NCBI RefSeq assembly: GCF_051027545.1
Contig: NZ_CP194902.1
Coordinates: forward strand, 4,216,001 to 4,280,000
Length of the DNA stretch: 64,000 bases
Source: Methylocaldum sp002005105
Lineage (GTDB): Bacteria; Pseudomonadota; Gammaproteobacteria; Methylococcales; Methylococcaceae
Reading direction: 5' to 3'
In this document: positions 1 through 7,941 of the stretch, one piece after another
How the letters are laid out: the number at the start of each line of letters is the position of its first letter
How positions within the stretch are numbered: the stretch's first letter is position 1
The notes under the pieces: model-generated
What the model was told of the DNA's origin: nothing
The model's database searches: none
What the model saw: the letters and a program-made list of their open reading frames with translations, nothing else
Made by a program: the position numbers and the translations under genes

Positions 1-671
1 TTCCGCGGCACCGTGTAGGCCGGTTCCGGCGCAGCGGCGGGATGGGCGGCACCCCCGCCGGGCCCGGCATGGTCCAGGAGGGGGTTTTCGCCGACGCCGT
101 GCAGCAGGCTTCCACCCGAACGGGCCGCCTCGGCGGTCGCGGTGGCGGTCCGGGACACGGCGTCGCCGGCGCGTTTGACCAGGCTGGACCCGAGCGGATC
201 GACCCACACCACCGCGGCGTTCAGGGCGGCCGGATCGAGGTCGACCGCCGCACCGTCCGACGGGTCGGACGAGCCCGGCGGCGCGACCAGTCCCAGGCGG
301 TTGGAGAGATCGTCGAGGCGGGATGACAGGCGGGTGTATTCATCGTTGCGCTGTGCGGCCTGGTCCCGGCGAACCGCCGCCGTGACCTCGTTCGTGACTT
401 GGGTCGCGATGTCGTTGCACTGCTTCAGGAGTTCCGCGTTCTCGCGCCGAAGCTGCGCCATCTCCGACTTGGCCGAGGCGACCTGGGCGGTCAGCGCGCG
501 GATGGTATCCGCCGGAGAATCGGCATCCGGCGCGGGTGCCTTCGGCACCTCGGCGACCGGAAGCTCGGACTCGGCTGTCGCCGCCTTTTTGCCGCACGAG
601 CGGAGTCCCGCGAAGAGCGCAAGCGCCAGCGCGAACGTGCCGAGAATCGGCAGGAGCTTATTGCCGCCCAT
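1..671 (-). CDS. ICE conjugation protein, TIGR03752 (PFL_4705) family, partial
   Basis: This is the N-terminal part of a type IV secretion protein of integrative conjugative elements; the gene runs off the left edge. The product starts MGGNKLLPILG, followed by a single hydrophobic helix (residues about 5-25), then a long Gln/Glu/Arg-rich stretch (about 55-125) that looks like a coiled coil, then a Pro/Ala/Gly-rich linker. The ATG at 671 has GAGG nine bases upstream; a second in-frame ATG at 680 is too close to that site. It overlaps the end of the preceding gene by 14 bases, as usual for this operon. The family is inferred from gene order and the coiled-coil layout; the diagnostic C-terminal half lies outside the window. 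Confidence 0.78.
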   Translation of the reverse strand, partial: MGGNKLLPILGTFALALALFAGLRSCGKKAATAESELPVAEVPKAPAPDADSPADTIRALTAQVASAKSEMAQLRRENAELLKQCNDIATQVTNEVTAAVRRDQAAQRNDEYTRLSSRLDDLSNRLGLVAPPGSSDPSDGAAVDLDPAALNAAVVWVDPLGSSLVKRAGDAVSRTATATAEAARSGGSLLHGVGENPLLDHAGPGGGAAHPAAAPEPAYTVPR

Positions 672-1471
672 CGAGCGCATCCTCGAACGGCCGGCTGGAC
701 ACGAGATAGGCGGCCGTCACGTCCCGTTCGTCGCCTTTGGGGTAGAGCCTCGCGTGTTGGAAGGTGCAGGCGAGCCAGGCGCCCCGGAGCGTTCGGGGAT
801 CGAGAATCACGTCCTCGAACGTTCAGCAGGCGCTCTGGGGCGTAGAGATGCTGCGCCGCCATCCGGGTCAGGGTGACGTAGTCCGTCCCGGCGGACCGGT
901 TTTCGGCAACGTCCGTCGCTGCCGCATCCACCGGCGCGGCGGAGGGCTTCCCTTCCGGAATCGACACTTCGATGGGGCTGGTATCGGCTATCTGTTCCGA
1001 GGCCGAGAGATCCAGGAGGTAGGTGTTGCCCGTGCCCAAGGCCTCGATCCGCACTCGTTGCGGTCCGAACGGCTTGAGCGCCGTCCAATAGATGGTCCCG
1101 TCATTGAGGATCTGGGTCCTGAGGACATCGGGGGTCGGTGTCGGCGGCAGCCCCGCCCGCACCGCGACCGGAAACGACACCAGGCGCTCCTGCCCGACCG
1201 GGAGGGTGATCTGGAGCGGCAGTTTGTGCCAGGTCAGCCGCTCGATCGGAAGCGCGCCGGGTGCTGCCTCGGGCTCGACGTCGAGCCCGAGGCCCGGCGG
1301 GATGTCGGAACCCGGGTTGGTGAACGCGGTTTCCGGCACCGAAGCCGATGCGGAGAGCGCGTGGACACCGCTCTCCCCCTCCGTGTCGGCAGACGCGCCG
1401 ACCGGCTCCTCCGCACGGGTCGCGACGGTCAACAGCAGAAGGGTGGACAGAACGACGAGATGCGGATTCAT
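658..1471 (-). pseudogene. ICE protein TIGR03749 (PFL_4704) family, internally deleted
   Basis: A TraK-like periplasmic secretion-channel protein of ICEs. The N-terminus MNPHLVVLSTLLLLTVATRA is a signal peptide and the open frame matches the family up to AAQHLYAPERLLN. From there the frame becomes nonsense, while a different frame reads VILDPRTLRGAWLACTF and ends VSSRPFEDALDGRQ before a stop at 658-660, which is the expected family C-terminus. About 45-50 codons between the two parts are missing and the phase is lost (junction near 805-815). The ATG at 1471 overlaps the TGA of the upstream gene (ATGA). The product is therefore probably inactive and the conjugation apparatus defective. Confidence 0.82.
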
Positions 1472-2136
1472 GAGCCGAGTTTGAATATCGGGGGTAAGGC
1501 CGGCCGTGACGTCTCGCTGCCCTCGATTCGTTCGGGCGGACTCGCGAAACAATCAAGGGCCAGGCCAAACGGGTTGACCTCGGGGCTGACGTCGTATGCC
1601 ACCACCCGGATGGGGTAGCGGATGTCGACCGTCTTCACCGGCATCCCACGAACATGCTCCTCGATCCGGAAGTCGATCCGCGCGATCCAGACGCCATTCC
1701 CCTTGACCTCGACGCTGGATTCCTCGTAAGTATGGCCCGGCACGTCGTGGATGGCGCGTTTTCGGTCCGTCAGTTCGCCACGTTTGGCGCGGGCCTCGAG
1801 ATCGCTCCTCAGTTCGTCCTGGCAGGCGGGTGTCAGATAGTTCTGAGCTTTGAAGAGCACGAGGCCATAGTCCTCCTCGCCGTTTCGCGGCCAGTAATTG
1901 AGCAGCTGAAAGATGTATCGGGCGAAGCCGTAGATATGCTCCGGCCTCGGATCGTCCCGATGGATCATGCCACCCGATCGGAGGTCCGGCGGAAGGAAGA
2001 GGCGCGCGTCCTTCTTCGCGTCCTCCCAGCCGTGCCAAAGGACAAGGATGACGACGAACAGCCCTGCGATCACTGCGCGCAGCGTGTTGATATGGGACCT
2101 AAGGTTCTCGTTTTCGGCGCGGTAACGCAGTCCCAT
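1468..2136 (-). CDS. ICE conjugation protein, TIGR03746 (PFL_4703) family
   Basis: A VirB8/TraE-like inner-membrane component of an ICE type IV secretion system. The product (222 aa from ATG 2136) has a short cytoplasmic head (MGLRYRAENENLRSHINTLR), one transmembrane helix at about residues 21-40, and a periplasmic domain with the family motif FKAQNYLTPACQDEL and a C-terminal VDIRYPIRVVAYDVSPEVNP. An upstream TTG at 2169 also keeps the frame open but would overlap the previous gene. The gene looks intact, and its stop overlaps the ATG of the damaged TIGR03749 gene, so it sits in the same operon. Confidence 0.85.
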   Translation of the reverse strand: MGLRYRAENENLRSHINTLRAVIAGLFVVILVLWHGWEDAKKDARLFLPPDLRSGGMIHRDDPRPEHIYGFARYIFQLLNYWPRNGEEDYGLVLFKAQNYLTPACQDELRSDLEARAKRGELTDRKRAIHDVPGHTYEESSVEVKGNGVWIARIDFRIEEHVRGMPVKTVDIRYPIRVVAYDVSPEVNPFGLALDCFASPPERIEGSETSRPALPPIFKLGS

Positions 2137-2143
2137 GTCCGTT

Positions 2144-2548
2144 TCAATCGCGGAGGGCGTCGCGGCCAAGACTCATTTGGTACGAGCCGTCCGGAAACCG
2201 AAACCGGGCGGACTCTCCCCGGAAATTGAACTGACAGCGGACGAAACCGAGGTCCGCCAGGAAAAGATGCACCCGCTGTTGAAGATAGAAGTGCGGGCGG
2301 CCACGTTTCAGCCGCTGATAGAGCCCCGCCCCGAAATAGACGAAGGCGATCGCGCCGATCATGGCGACCCCGAGGGCCATCGCGAGACGCCCCAGGATCA
2401 GGCCGATGACCACGCTCGGCGGAAACAGCAAGGCCGCCGCCAGCTTGATGGCCGTACCCAACTCCGAATCGGCATACCCCCGGAAGATGACCGGCTCCTC
2501 GTTGAGCCGATCCCCGAGAATATCGGGTGTCTCGGATGAGCCGGCCAT
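2144..2548 (-). CDS. ICE conjugation protein, TIGR03750 family
   Basis: A small TraL-like membrane protein of ICE conjugation systems (134 aa from the ATG at 2548). It has a cytoplasmic N-terminus (MAGSSETPDILGDRLNEEP) that includes the family pattern of a short Arg/Asn/Glu-Pro head, two adjacent hydrophobic segments at about residues 35-75, and a basic C-terminal tail (QRLKRGRPHFYLQQRVHL). The start codon shares one base with the stop of the upstream gene (TGATG), consistent with translational coupling. No truncation is visible. Confidence 0.83.
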   Translation of the reverse strand: MAGSSETPDILGDRLNEEPVIFRGYADSELGTAIKLAAALLFPPSVVIGLILGRLAMALGVAMIGAIAFVYFGAGLYQRLKRGRPHFYLQQRVHLFLADLGFVRCQFNFRGESARFRFPDGSYQMSLGRDALRD

Positions 2549-2913
2549 CAGATGACACCCGCGGCTTCGCCCGGCAGATAGGACACGAACAGGAAAATGG
2601 CGGCGCCGGCCACCGCTCCGAGGCCCAGTTCGCCCCACTCTTTTCGGCCCTGCCGAACCTGATTGAGATCGGCGAGAACATGCCAGGAGAGCCAGAGAAA
2701 GCCGGCCACCGCCAGGAACAATCCGATGACGATCCCGCCATCCTTGATGTAGCCCTTGATGAGATTGAGCCAGTCGCCCGCGGCCGGTGAAGTCGTCGGC
2801 GGCACGGGCGTCGGCAGCGCGGCGAAGGCGGTGTCCGCCAGGATCAAGGAGGCAAGCATGACCGATCGTGCTCGCCGAACGGTGTGTTTGAGGGTGCGTT
2901 TCACATGCGTCAT
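2548..2913 (-). CDS. ICE membrane protein, TIGR03745 (PFL_4702) family
   Basis: A short secreted/membrane protein (121 aa) of the ICE conjugation operon, pilin-like in layout. A signal peptide ends near ADTAFA, followed by a Pro/Thr-rich linker and two hydrophobic helices (about residues 58-80 and 98-115) around a basic cytoplasmic loop (NQVRQGRKEW). The next gene upstream is the RAQPRD gene, 42 bases away. In the usual order a TIGR03758 (DUF3262) gene lies between these two; it is absent here. Confidence 0.83.
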   Translation of the reverse strand: MTHVKRTLKHTVRRARSVMLASLILADTAFAALPTPVPPTTSPAAGDWLNLIKGYIKDGGIVIGLFLAVAGFLWLSWHVLADLNQVRQGRKEWGELGLGAVAGAAIFLFVSYLPGEAAGVI

Positions 2914-2955
2914 GAGCTTTTTCCGATAGCGATCACAGTGACATGATTCACCGGC

Positions 2956-3243
2956 TCAGCGCCGGTAATCGCCCTTGAGCGGTGGAAACTCTCTCGGCGT
3001 CGTGCGTGGTGCTTCGATGTGTTCACGGATGCCGAGTTTGACGTGCTCGATGTCCTGGCGAAGCCAGCCATAATGGAATCTGACCCGCGACTCCGGATTG
3101 GCTTGGGTTTCGGCTTCGGCGATCAGGGGCGCCAGGGCGTCCAACTCATGGATCAGGCGGGCGAGCGCGGCCCGCTCGCCGTCGTCATCGGCACGGGCGG
3201 CAGTCGTGAAACAACAGAAAAGCGCCAGCAGCGCATTACGCAT
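2956..3243 (-). CDS. RAQPRD family ICE protein
   Basis: A small periplasmic protein (95 aa) that marks ICE conjugation operons. It has a cleavable signal (MRNALLALFCCFTTAARA) and then the helical signature ERAALARLIHELDALAPLI, ending in the DIEHVKLGIREHIEAPRTTP region shared by the RAQPRD family. It is the first surviving gene of the conjugation run. Upstream genes expected in this ICE type (coupling protein, TIGR03747) are missing: only about 330 bases of original sequence separate it from the integrase once the IS66 insertion is removed. Confidence 0.85.
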   Translation of the reverse strand: MRNALLALFCCFTTAARADDDGERAALARLIHELDALAPLIAEAETQANPESRVRFHYGWLRQDIEHVKLGIREHIEAPRTTPREFPPLKGDYRR

Positions 3244-3436
3244 AGAGGGTCTCCGAGTTGCTCGGCGGCGAGTGTGCCCAAGGCGGCACGCAAAGTGCGA
3301 ACAAAAGCCCTTGTATGCTCTAAAAAGGGTTTTACGGATGGCTTGACCATCAGTCGAACCTCCCGTCGAACCCGATTAAAATGAAATGAATTGGCGGGAT
3401 TAACGTAAGCGTCCGAGCCTTACCGTGTTGACGGCG

Positions 3437-4954
3437 TCAAGCCGCGATGGGCTGGGTCAGTTCCGTCACCTGATCGGCCAGGTTCCAGGGTAGGAACTCG
3501 TCGATTCGATTGACGGGATGCTCGGCGATGCGGGCCAGCACGGTCCGGAGGTACGCCTCCGGATCGAGGCCGTTGAGCTTGGCCGTGCCAATCAGGGTGT
3601 AGATCGCCGCCGCTCGCTGGCCGCCGGCGTCGGAGCCGGCGAATAGATAGTTCTTCCGGCCGAGCGCCACCACCCGCAACGCGCGTTCCGCGGCATTGTT
3701 GTCGATCTCCAGACGACCGTCATCGCGATAGCGGGTCAGCGCCGGCCAGCGGGTCAGGGCATAGCGGATCGCCTCGGCTAGCGCCGACTTTTTCGAGACC
3801 TGTGTCAGCGTGGTGTGCAGCCAGGTCTGAAGCGCCGCGAGGAGCGGACCCGCGCGGGCTTGCCGCGCTGCGGCACGGGCCTCCGGCGGCTGGCCCCGGA
3901 TCTCGGCTTCGATCGTATAGAGCGCGCCGATACGCTGGAGCACCTCGGCCGCCAAGGGACTCCTGTGGGCCTTGTGGAGCTCGTAGAACTTGCGCCGGAC
4001 GTGCGCCCAACAGGCCACTTCCTGCACGCGACCGGTGTCGTACAGCCCGTTGAATCCCGCATAGCCATCCGCCTGCAGGGCGCCTTCGAAGTCCTTGAGA
4101 TGCGTCCTGGGATGCTGGCCTTGGCGGTCCGGCGCGTAGGCGAACCACACCGCGGGCGGCGTGAGATCACCGGCCGGGCGGTCGTCCCGGACATAGGTCC
4201 ACAGCCGACCGGTCTTCGTGCGCCCCTGACCGGGCGCGAGCACCGGGACCGGGGTATCGTCGGCATGGAGTTTGTCGCCGGCGAGCACATGCCGGCGGAT
4301 TGCCGCGACCAACGGCCGGAGGAGGCCCGCGGCTTCCCCGACCCAATCGGTCAAGGTGGACCGGGACAGGTCCACGCCTTCGCGGGCGTAGATGGCCGAC
4401 TGGCGGTACAGCGGCAGATGATCGCCGTATTTCGAGACGAGTACATGGGCCAGGAGCCCAGGACCCGCCAAGCCTTGGGCGATGGGCCGGCTCGGCGCCG
4501 ACGCCTGGACGATGCGGTCGCAGCGGGCGCAGGCACACTTGGGGCGGACGTGGCGGATCACCCGGAAGCGGGCCGGGACGTACTCCAGGATTTCGGCGAC
4601 CTCCTCGCCCAAGGGCTTCAAGGGACCGCCACAGTCGGGGCACTCGGCCAAGCCGGGGGCATGGACCTGAGTTTCGCGGGGCAGATGATCGGGCAGTGAC
4701 CGGGGCGTTCTTACCCGGCGCTCGGCTGCGCGCGGTTCGACGATCGCCGCGAGTTCCGCATCGCCCGTTTCGAGTTCCTCCAGCTGAAGTTCCAATTGAT
4801 CGAGGAGCCCGGCCATTTTTTCGGAGCGGCGCCCGAACTGTTGGCGGCGGAGCTTGGCGACGAGGAGTTTCAGGTGGGCGATTTCGACGCGCTGGGCTTC
4901 AATCAGCGTCTTGAGGGCGGGAATCTCATCGGGAAGCACGTCGGGGTTGGTCAT
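3437..4954 (-). CDS. tnpC: IS66 transposase TnpC
   Basis: The DDE transposase of the IS66 element (505 aa). From the N-terminus: a coiled coil with LKLLVAKLRRQQFGRRSEK (leucine zipper/helix-turn-helix region of IS66), a zinc-finger-like CPDCGGPLKPLG with later CARC cysteines, then the catalytic core with HADDTPVPVL and DGYAGF, the helical insertion, and the conserved end region EIDNNAAERALR with LGRKNYLFAGS. The chosen ATG at 4954 gives the usual length; reading can be extended upstream only by overlapping tnpB. The gene appears functional. Confidence 0.95.
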   Translation of the reverse strand: MTNPDVLPDEIPALKTLIEAQRVEIAHLKLLVAKLRRQQFGRRSEKMAGLLDQLELQLEELETGDAELAAIVEPRAAERRVRTPRSLPDHLPRETQVHAPGLAECPDCGGPLKPLGEEVAEILEYVPARFRVIRHVRPKCACARCDRIVQASAPSRPIAQGLAGPGLLAHVLVSKYGDHLPLYRQSAIYAREGVDLSRSTLTDWVGEAAGLLRPLVAAIRRHVLAGDKLHADDTPVPVLAPGQGRTKTGRLWTYVRDDRPAGDLTPPAVWFAYAPDRQGQHPRTHLKDFEGALQADGYAGFNGLYDTGRVQEVACWAHVRRKFYELHKAHRSPLAAEVLQRIGALYTIEAEIRGQPPEARAAARQARAGPLLAALQTWLHTTLTQVSKKSALAEAIRYALTRWPALTRYRDDGRLEIDNNAAERALRVVALGRKNYLFAGSDAGGQRAAAIYTLIGTAKLNGLDPEAYLRTVLARIAEHPVNRIDEFLPWNLADQVTELTQPIAA

Positions 4955-4977
4955 GCCCCGATTATACCCGCCCTCCG

Positions 4978-5322
4978 TCAGGCGGCGTGAGAAGGCGCGG
5001 TGCGGATCGGGCGGCGCCAGTCGATGCCTTCCAGCAGCATCGACAACTGGGCGGGGGTGAGGGATACCGTGCCGCCCGTCGCCTGCGGCCAGACGAAGCG
5101 GCCCCGCTCCAGCCGCTTGGCGAACAGGCAGAGCCCATCGCCGTCCCACCAGAGTAGTTTGATCCGGTCGCCGCGTCGCCCGCGAAAGGCAAAAATGTGT
5201 CCGGAGAAGGGCTCGGCTTGGAGCTGGGTCTGGACCAGGGCGGCCAAGCCATCGAAGCCGCGGCGCAGATCGGTCACCCCGGCAGCGATCCAGATGCGGG
5301 TGCCGGACGGAGGCGCGATCAT
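4978..5322 (-). CDS. tnpB: IS66 accessory protein TnpB
   Basis: The IS66 Orf2 protein (114 aa), required for transposition of IS66 elements although its mechanism is not settled. Family signatures are visible: VTDLRRGFDGLAALV, FAFRGRRGDRIKLLWWDGDG, and CLFAKRLERGRFVWP. The ATG at 5322 overlaps the tnpA stop (ATGA), and tnpC follows after 23 bases, the standard arrangement. Confidence 0.95.
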   Translation of the reverse strand: MIAPPSGTRIWIAAGVTDLRRGFDGLAALVQTQLQAEPFSGHIFAFRGRRGDRIKLLWWDGDGLCLFAKRLERGRFVWPQATGGTVSLTPAQLSMLLEGIDWRRPIRTAPSHAA

Positions 5323-5717
5323 GGGCCCTTGAGACTCGCGAGGACGGTGCGCAAGGTCGCCGCATCGACGGAACCTTTCACCTGAACCCGCGTACCCCCG
5401 AGTTCGATGGTGATGGTGCCCGGTGGAGCGGATACCGTGGCTTCACGCGCTGGCGCGGCCAATGCGGGCGTCATCGCCACCGGTAATAAGGTCGGCCCCG
5501 GCGGACCGGCCGGGGCGTTCCGGTCCTTAAGGTAGTGTCGGCGCCATTTGAACAGTTGATTGGCGTTGATCCGATGCGCCAGCGCAATCCCCGCGACCGA
5601 GGCGCCCGGCTGTAGGGTCCGCTCCACCAGTTCGCGCTTGAACTCAGGCGCAAACCGCCGCCGGCCCAAGGTATCCATCGCCACCACGCCCGTTGTGAAG
5701 TCAGCATCGTGAGTCAT
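5319..5717 (-). CDS. tnpA: IS66 accessory protein TnpA
   Basis: The IS66 Orf1 protein with a helix-turn-helix of the IS3/IS911 OrfA type. The core RRFAPEFKRELVERTLQPG followed by VAGIALAHRINANQLFKWRR (helix-turn-helix) is clear. The ATG at 5717 (MTHDADFTTG) is preferred; a longer reading from 5789 has no better signal. First gene of the element, translationally coupled to tnpB. Confidence 0.92.
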   Translation of the reverse strand: MTHDADFTTGVVAMDTLGRRRFAPEFKRELVERTLQPGASVAGIALAHRINANQLFKWRRHYLKDRNAPAGPPGPTLLPVAMTPALAAPAREATVSAPPGTITIELGGTRVQVKGSVDAATLRTVLASLKGP

Positions 5718-5994
5718 CAGTGCGTCCACCTCAAGAGTGCGCGGACACCCCATGCGTCCGCTCGCACCAGTGTCGCCTGAGTCTCTCAACCCGTCGAGAC
5801 GGTGCTCGGCGGACGCTTACGGATTAACCTCATTCCCGCAACATCGAAGACTTGGGCTGCAAAGCCGTCCGTCCGACCCAGACTGCGTCCACGGCGCCAA
5901 CGGGTCCGCGACCATCTACTCAACCTAAATGTACGCAGCCATTGGGCAAATGCCGCACCAAGGCTAGCGAATTGCCGTAAATGGGAGGAACTCC

Positions 5995-6921
5995 ATGCGC
6001 GAGGAGACTGAAGCGCCTACTACATTGTCCGCTTTGGTGGAAGCCTATTGCCGGGAAGTCGTCTTGAGCCCGGGATCGATCCGCAACTACCGCATCACCG
6101 CCCGCGTATTCAAGCGGGATACAGGCGTCGATGAATTAAGCAAGATTGACAAGAATCTCGTCATCGCGTGGCGGGACACTGTCCTTCAGCGGGTCACTGT
6201 GGTGACGTGGAACAGTTATCTTACATACCTCAGAATCGCATTCTCCTTTGCGGTTCGCTCGGGATGGATCGAGCATAACCCGTTTCAATACGTCAAACAG
6301 CTTGGAGCCTGGAAGAAGCGCAAAAAGACAGTGCCCGATGAGGTAACGCGCCGAGCCATCCGTTTGCTGCAAGAACCCGACGAGCCGATCAAACCGGGCT
6401 GGTTTTGGGTTATCGTTGTTCGCCTTCTTTTCTTTACCGGCATGCGTGCCCGGCAATTGACTGCCCTACGTTGGAACCACATCGACTTCACACACAAGAC
6501 CATGCTGTTGGCAGTCGAAGGCAGCAAGACGAAACGCGAGTGGATCATCCCGATCCCGCCAGACTGTGTGGACGATTTACTGTATCTTCGCAACCGAACG
6601 CTCAGAGTCAATCCAAGCGCAGTAACGCTCCGTCACCAGGTGTTTCGAATTCAACTTTTTAACCGGGACGACAAGGGCCAGGAATTAACAACAGACCAGG
6701 TAAGCGGTTTTTTTAGGCACCTATCCGAGACCTTGGGCGCACGCATTACATCGCGACGTCTGCGCCATACGATGGCGACGAAACTCGCTCAAGGTCAGCA
6801 ACCGTACCTTAAGTCACTTCAATTTCTCCTGGGTCATACCTGTCTGCGAACGACCTTGGAGTATGTCGAGCCGGAAATGGGGCAGCTGCGATCCGTGCTG
6901 TCCAGGCTCCGCCTGGATTAG
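5995..6921 (+). CDS. tyrosine recombinase / ICE or island integrase
   Basis: A 308-aa site-specific recombinase with an N-terminal core-binding domain (SAM-like, residues about 8-95) and a catalytic domain from about 115. The active-site set is visible: first Arg in TGMRARQLTALRW, Lys in EGSKTKREWIIPIP, second Arg plus His in SRRLRHTMATKL, His in LQFLLGHTCLRTT and the Tyr in EYVEPEMG. The usual HxxR His is replaced (RRLR). GGGAGG lies 8-13 bases before the ATG at 5995. Local base composition is lower in GC than the ICE genes. The gene ends about 80 bases before a tRNA-Thr 3' segment, its likely attachment site. Confidence 0.92.
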   Translation: MREETEAPTTLSALVEAYCREVVLSPGSIRNYRITARVFKRDTGVDELSKIDKNLVIAWRDTVLQRVTVVTWNSYLTYLRIAFSFAVRSGWIEHNPFQYVKQLGAWKKRKKTVPDEVTRRAIRLLQEPDEPIKPGWFWVIVVRLLFFTGMRARQLTALRWNHIDFTHKTMLLAVEGSKTKREWIIPIPPDCVDDLLYLRNRTLRVNPSAVTLRHQVFRIQLFNRDDKGQELTTDQVSGFFRHLSETLGARITSRRLRHTMATKLAQGQQPYLKSLQFLLGHTCLRTTLEYVEPEMGQLRSVLSRLRLD

Positions 6922-6976
6922 GGGATTTGCCACATCTTGCAAGTCCTAAACAGATCTGGTAAAGGTTTTGATACTA

Positions 6977-7050
6977 GCCGGAAGTCAAAAGGGACCATTG
7001 ACACATTCGTAATGTGCGGGTCGTAGGTTCAAATCCTATCACCGGCTCCA
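6977..7050 (+). other. attachment site: 3' part of tRNA-Thr(CGT)
   Basis: The segment 7001-7050 matches the anticodon arm to CCA end of tRNA-Thr with anticodon CGT: loop TTCGTAA closed by ACACA/TGTGC, variable loop GGGTC, T arm GTAGG-TTCAAAT-CCTAT, acceptor strand CACCGGC and encoded TCCA. Upstream, GCCGG at 6977-6981 could pair with CCGGC, giving a total of 74 bases, but positions between it and the anticodon arm do not form a normal D arm. I read it as a recombination-derived tRNA 3' end (att core), not a working tRNA. It lies between integrase and parA, the order expected at the circular junction of an ICE. Confidence 0.75.
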
Positions 7051-7136
7051 CGCCTTACAGGCGCGAGCGCTCTGTTTCTTCGGTTCATCATCGTCCCCGG
7101 GACTCCATCCCCGGGTAACATGCCGGAGAGGGCGCC

Positions 7137-7772
7137 ATGGCCATCTGTATCACCATCACCAGCACCAAGGGCGGCGTCGGCAAGACCACGCTGACCGCCA
7201 ATCTCGGCGCCTATCTCGCCGATCTCGGCCAGACCGCCCTCCTCGTCGACGCCGATCCCCAACCGACCCTCTCCAGCTTTTTTCCGCTCCGATACCGCGC
7301 TTCGGGCGGTCTCACCCGGCTGATGGTCGAGGCGGCCTGCGAGGACGTGGTCAGCCAGACCACCCTCGACCGCCTCGATCTCGTCTATTCCGACGATCCG
7401 GACGGCAAGCTCCGCGACTGGATCCGCGACGCCGTCGACGGGCGGGTGCGTCTCAAGCACCTCCTCGGCCGTCCGCCGTTTGCCCAGTACGATATCATCC
7501 TGATCGACACCCAGGGCGCGGTCGGTCCTCTCCAGGACGCCGCGGTCGCCGCCGCCGATATCCTCCTCTCCCCCATCCCGCCGGAAATCCTCTCGGCCCG
7601 CGAGTTCGTCCGCGGCACCGTCACCATGCTGGAACGGCTACGGCCCATGGCGTTCCTCGGCGCCCCCATCGGTCCCTTGCGCGGTGTCCTTTACCGCCTG
7701 GACCGCTCGCGCGATGCCCGGCGTTTCGCCGCCGCCCTCGGGCTCGAACCGCTGATCCCTGCCTCCGCGTAG
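7137..7772 (+). CDS. ParA/Soj-type ATPase of ICE, probably C-terminally shortened
   Basis: A Walker-type partition ATPase. It starts MAICITITSTKGGVGKTTLT, which contains the deviant Walker A motif KGGVGKTT, then LLVDADPQPTLSSFF (A') and ILIDTQGAVGPLQ (Walker B). ParA/Soj is the first gene next to the attachment site in PAPI-1/ICEclc-like elements, where it aids maintenance. At 211 aa it is shorter than the usual 250-290 and it ends abruptly (EPLIPASA) just before a palindromic repeat, so a 3' truncation is likely. GGAGAGGG precedes the ATG. Nothing downstream belongs to an ICE. Confidence 0.85.
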   Translation: MAICITITSTKGGVGKTTLTANLGAYLADLGQTALLVDADPQPTLSSFFPLRYRASGGLTRLMVEAACEDVVSQTTLDRLDLVYSDDPDGKLRDWIRDAVDGRVRLKHLLGRPPFAQYDIILIDTQGAVGPLQDAAVAAADILLSPIPPEILSAREFVRGTVTMLERLRPMAFLGAPIGPLRGVLYRLDRSRDARRFAAALGLEPLIPASA

Positions 7773-7779
7773 CCGTAGG

Positions 7780-7843
7780 GTCGGATGTTTGATCGGAGTC
7801 TGCGCGGCTAGCGCAGGTGGAGATCAAACATAAGGCAACCGAC
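7780..7843. repeat. nested palindrome downstream of parA
   Basis: Outer arms GTCGGATGTTTGATC (7780-7794) and GATCAAACAT...CCGAC (7822-7843) enclose an inner hairpin TGCGC-GGCTA-GCGCA (7801-7815). The structure starts eight bases after the parA stop. It may be a small mobile palindrome or the terminator of parA. There is no T-run. Confidence 0.6.
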
Positions 7844-7941
7844 ACCGTGTCAAGTCATTGTGGATCCAGGTCCCGATCCCACTATTGGGTCGGGACCGGT
7901 CGAACGCGGGCCGCCGAAGGCAATACTCGTCGCCAATTTTT

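Larger units (their letters stand above)
3405..5820 (-). mobile_element. IS66 family insertion sequence, complete
   Basis: A complete 2416-bp IS66 element. Both ends carry the inverted repeat GTAAGCGTCCG (3405-3415, and on the other strand 5810-5820), with partial similarity continuing inwards. It is flanked by a perfect 8-bp direct repeat GGATTAAC at 3397-3404 and 5821-5828, the target duplication length known for IS66. Its three genes (tnpA, tnpB, tnpC) are on the minus strand with no visible damage. The clean duplication means the insertion itself removed no flanking DNA, so the loss of ICE genes here came from another event. Confidence 0.96.

Noticed and set aside
6977..7050. A complete tRNA-Thr gene of 74 bases
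   Set aside because: The 3' two-thirds fits, but only five acceptor pairs form and no normal D arm or positions 8-9 can be placed. Treated as an attachment-site fragment.
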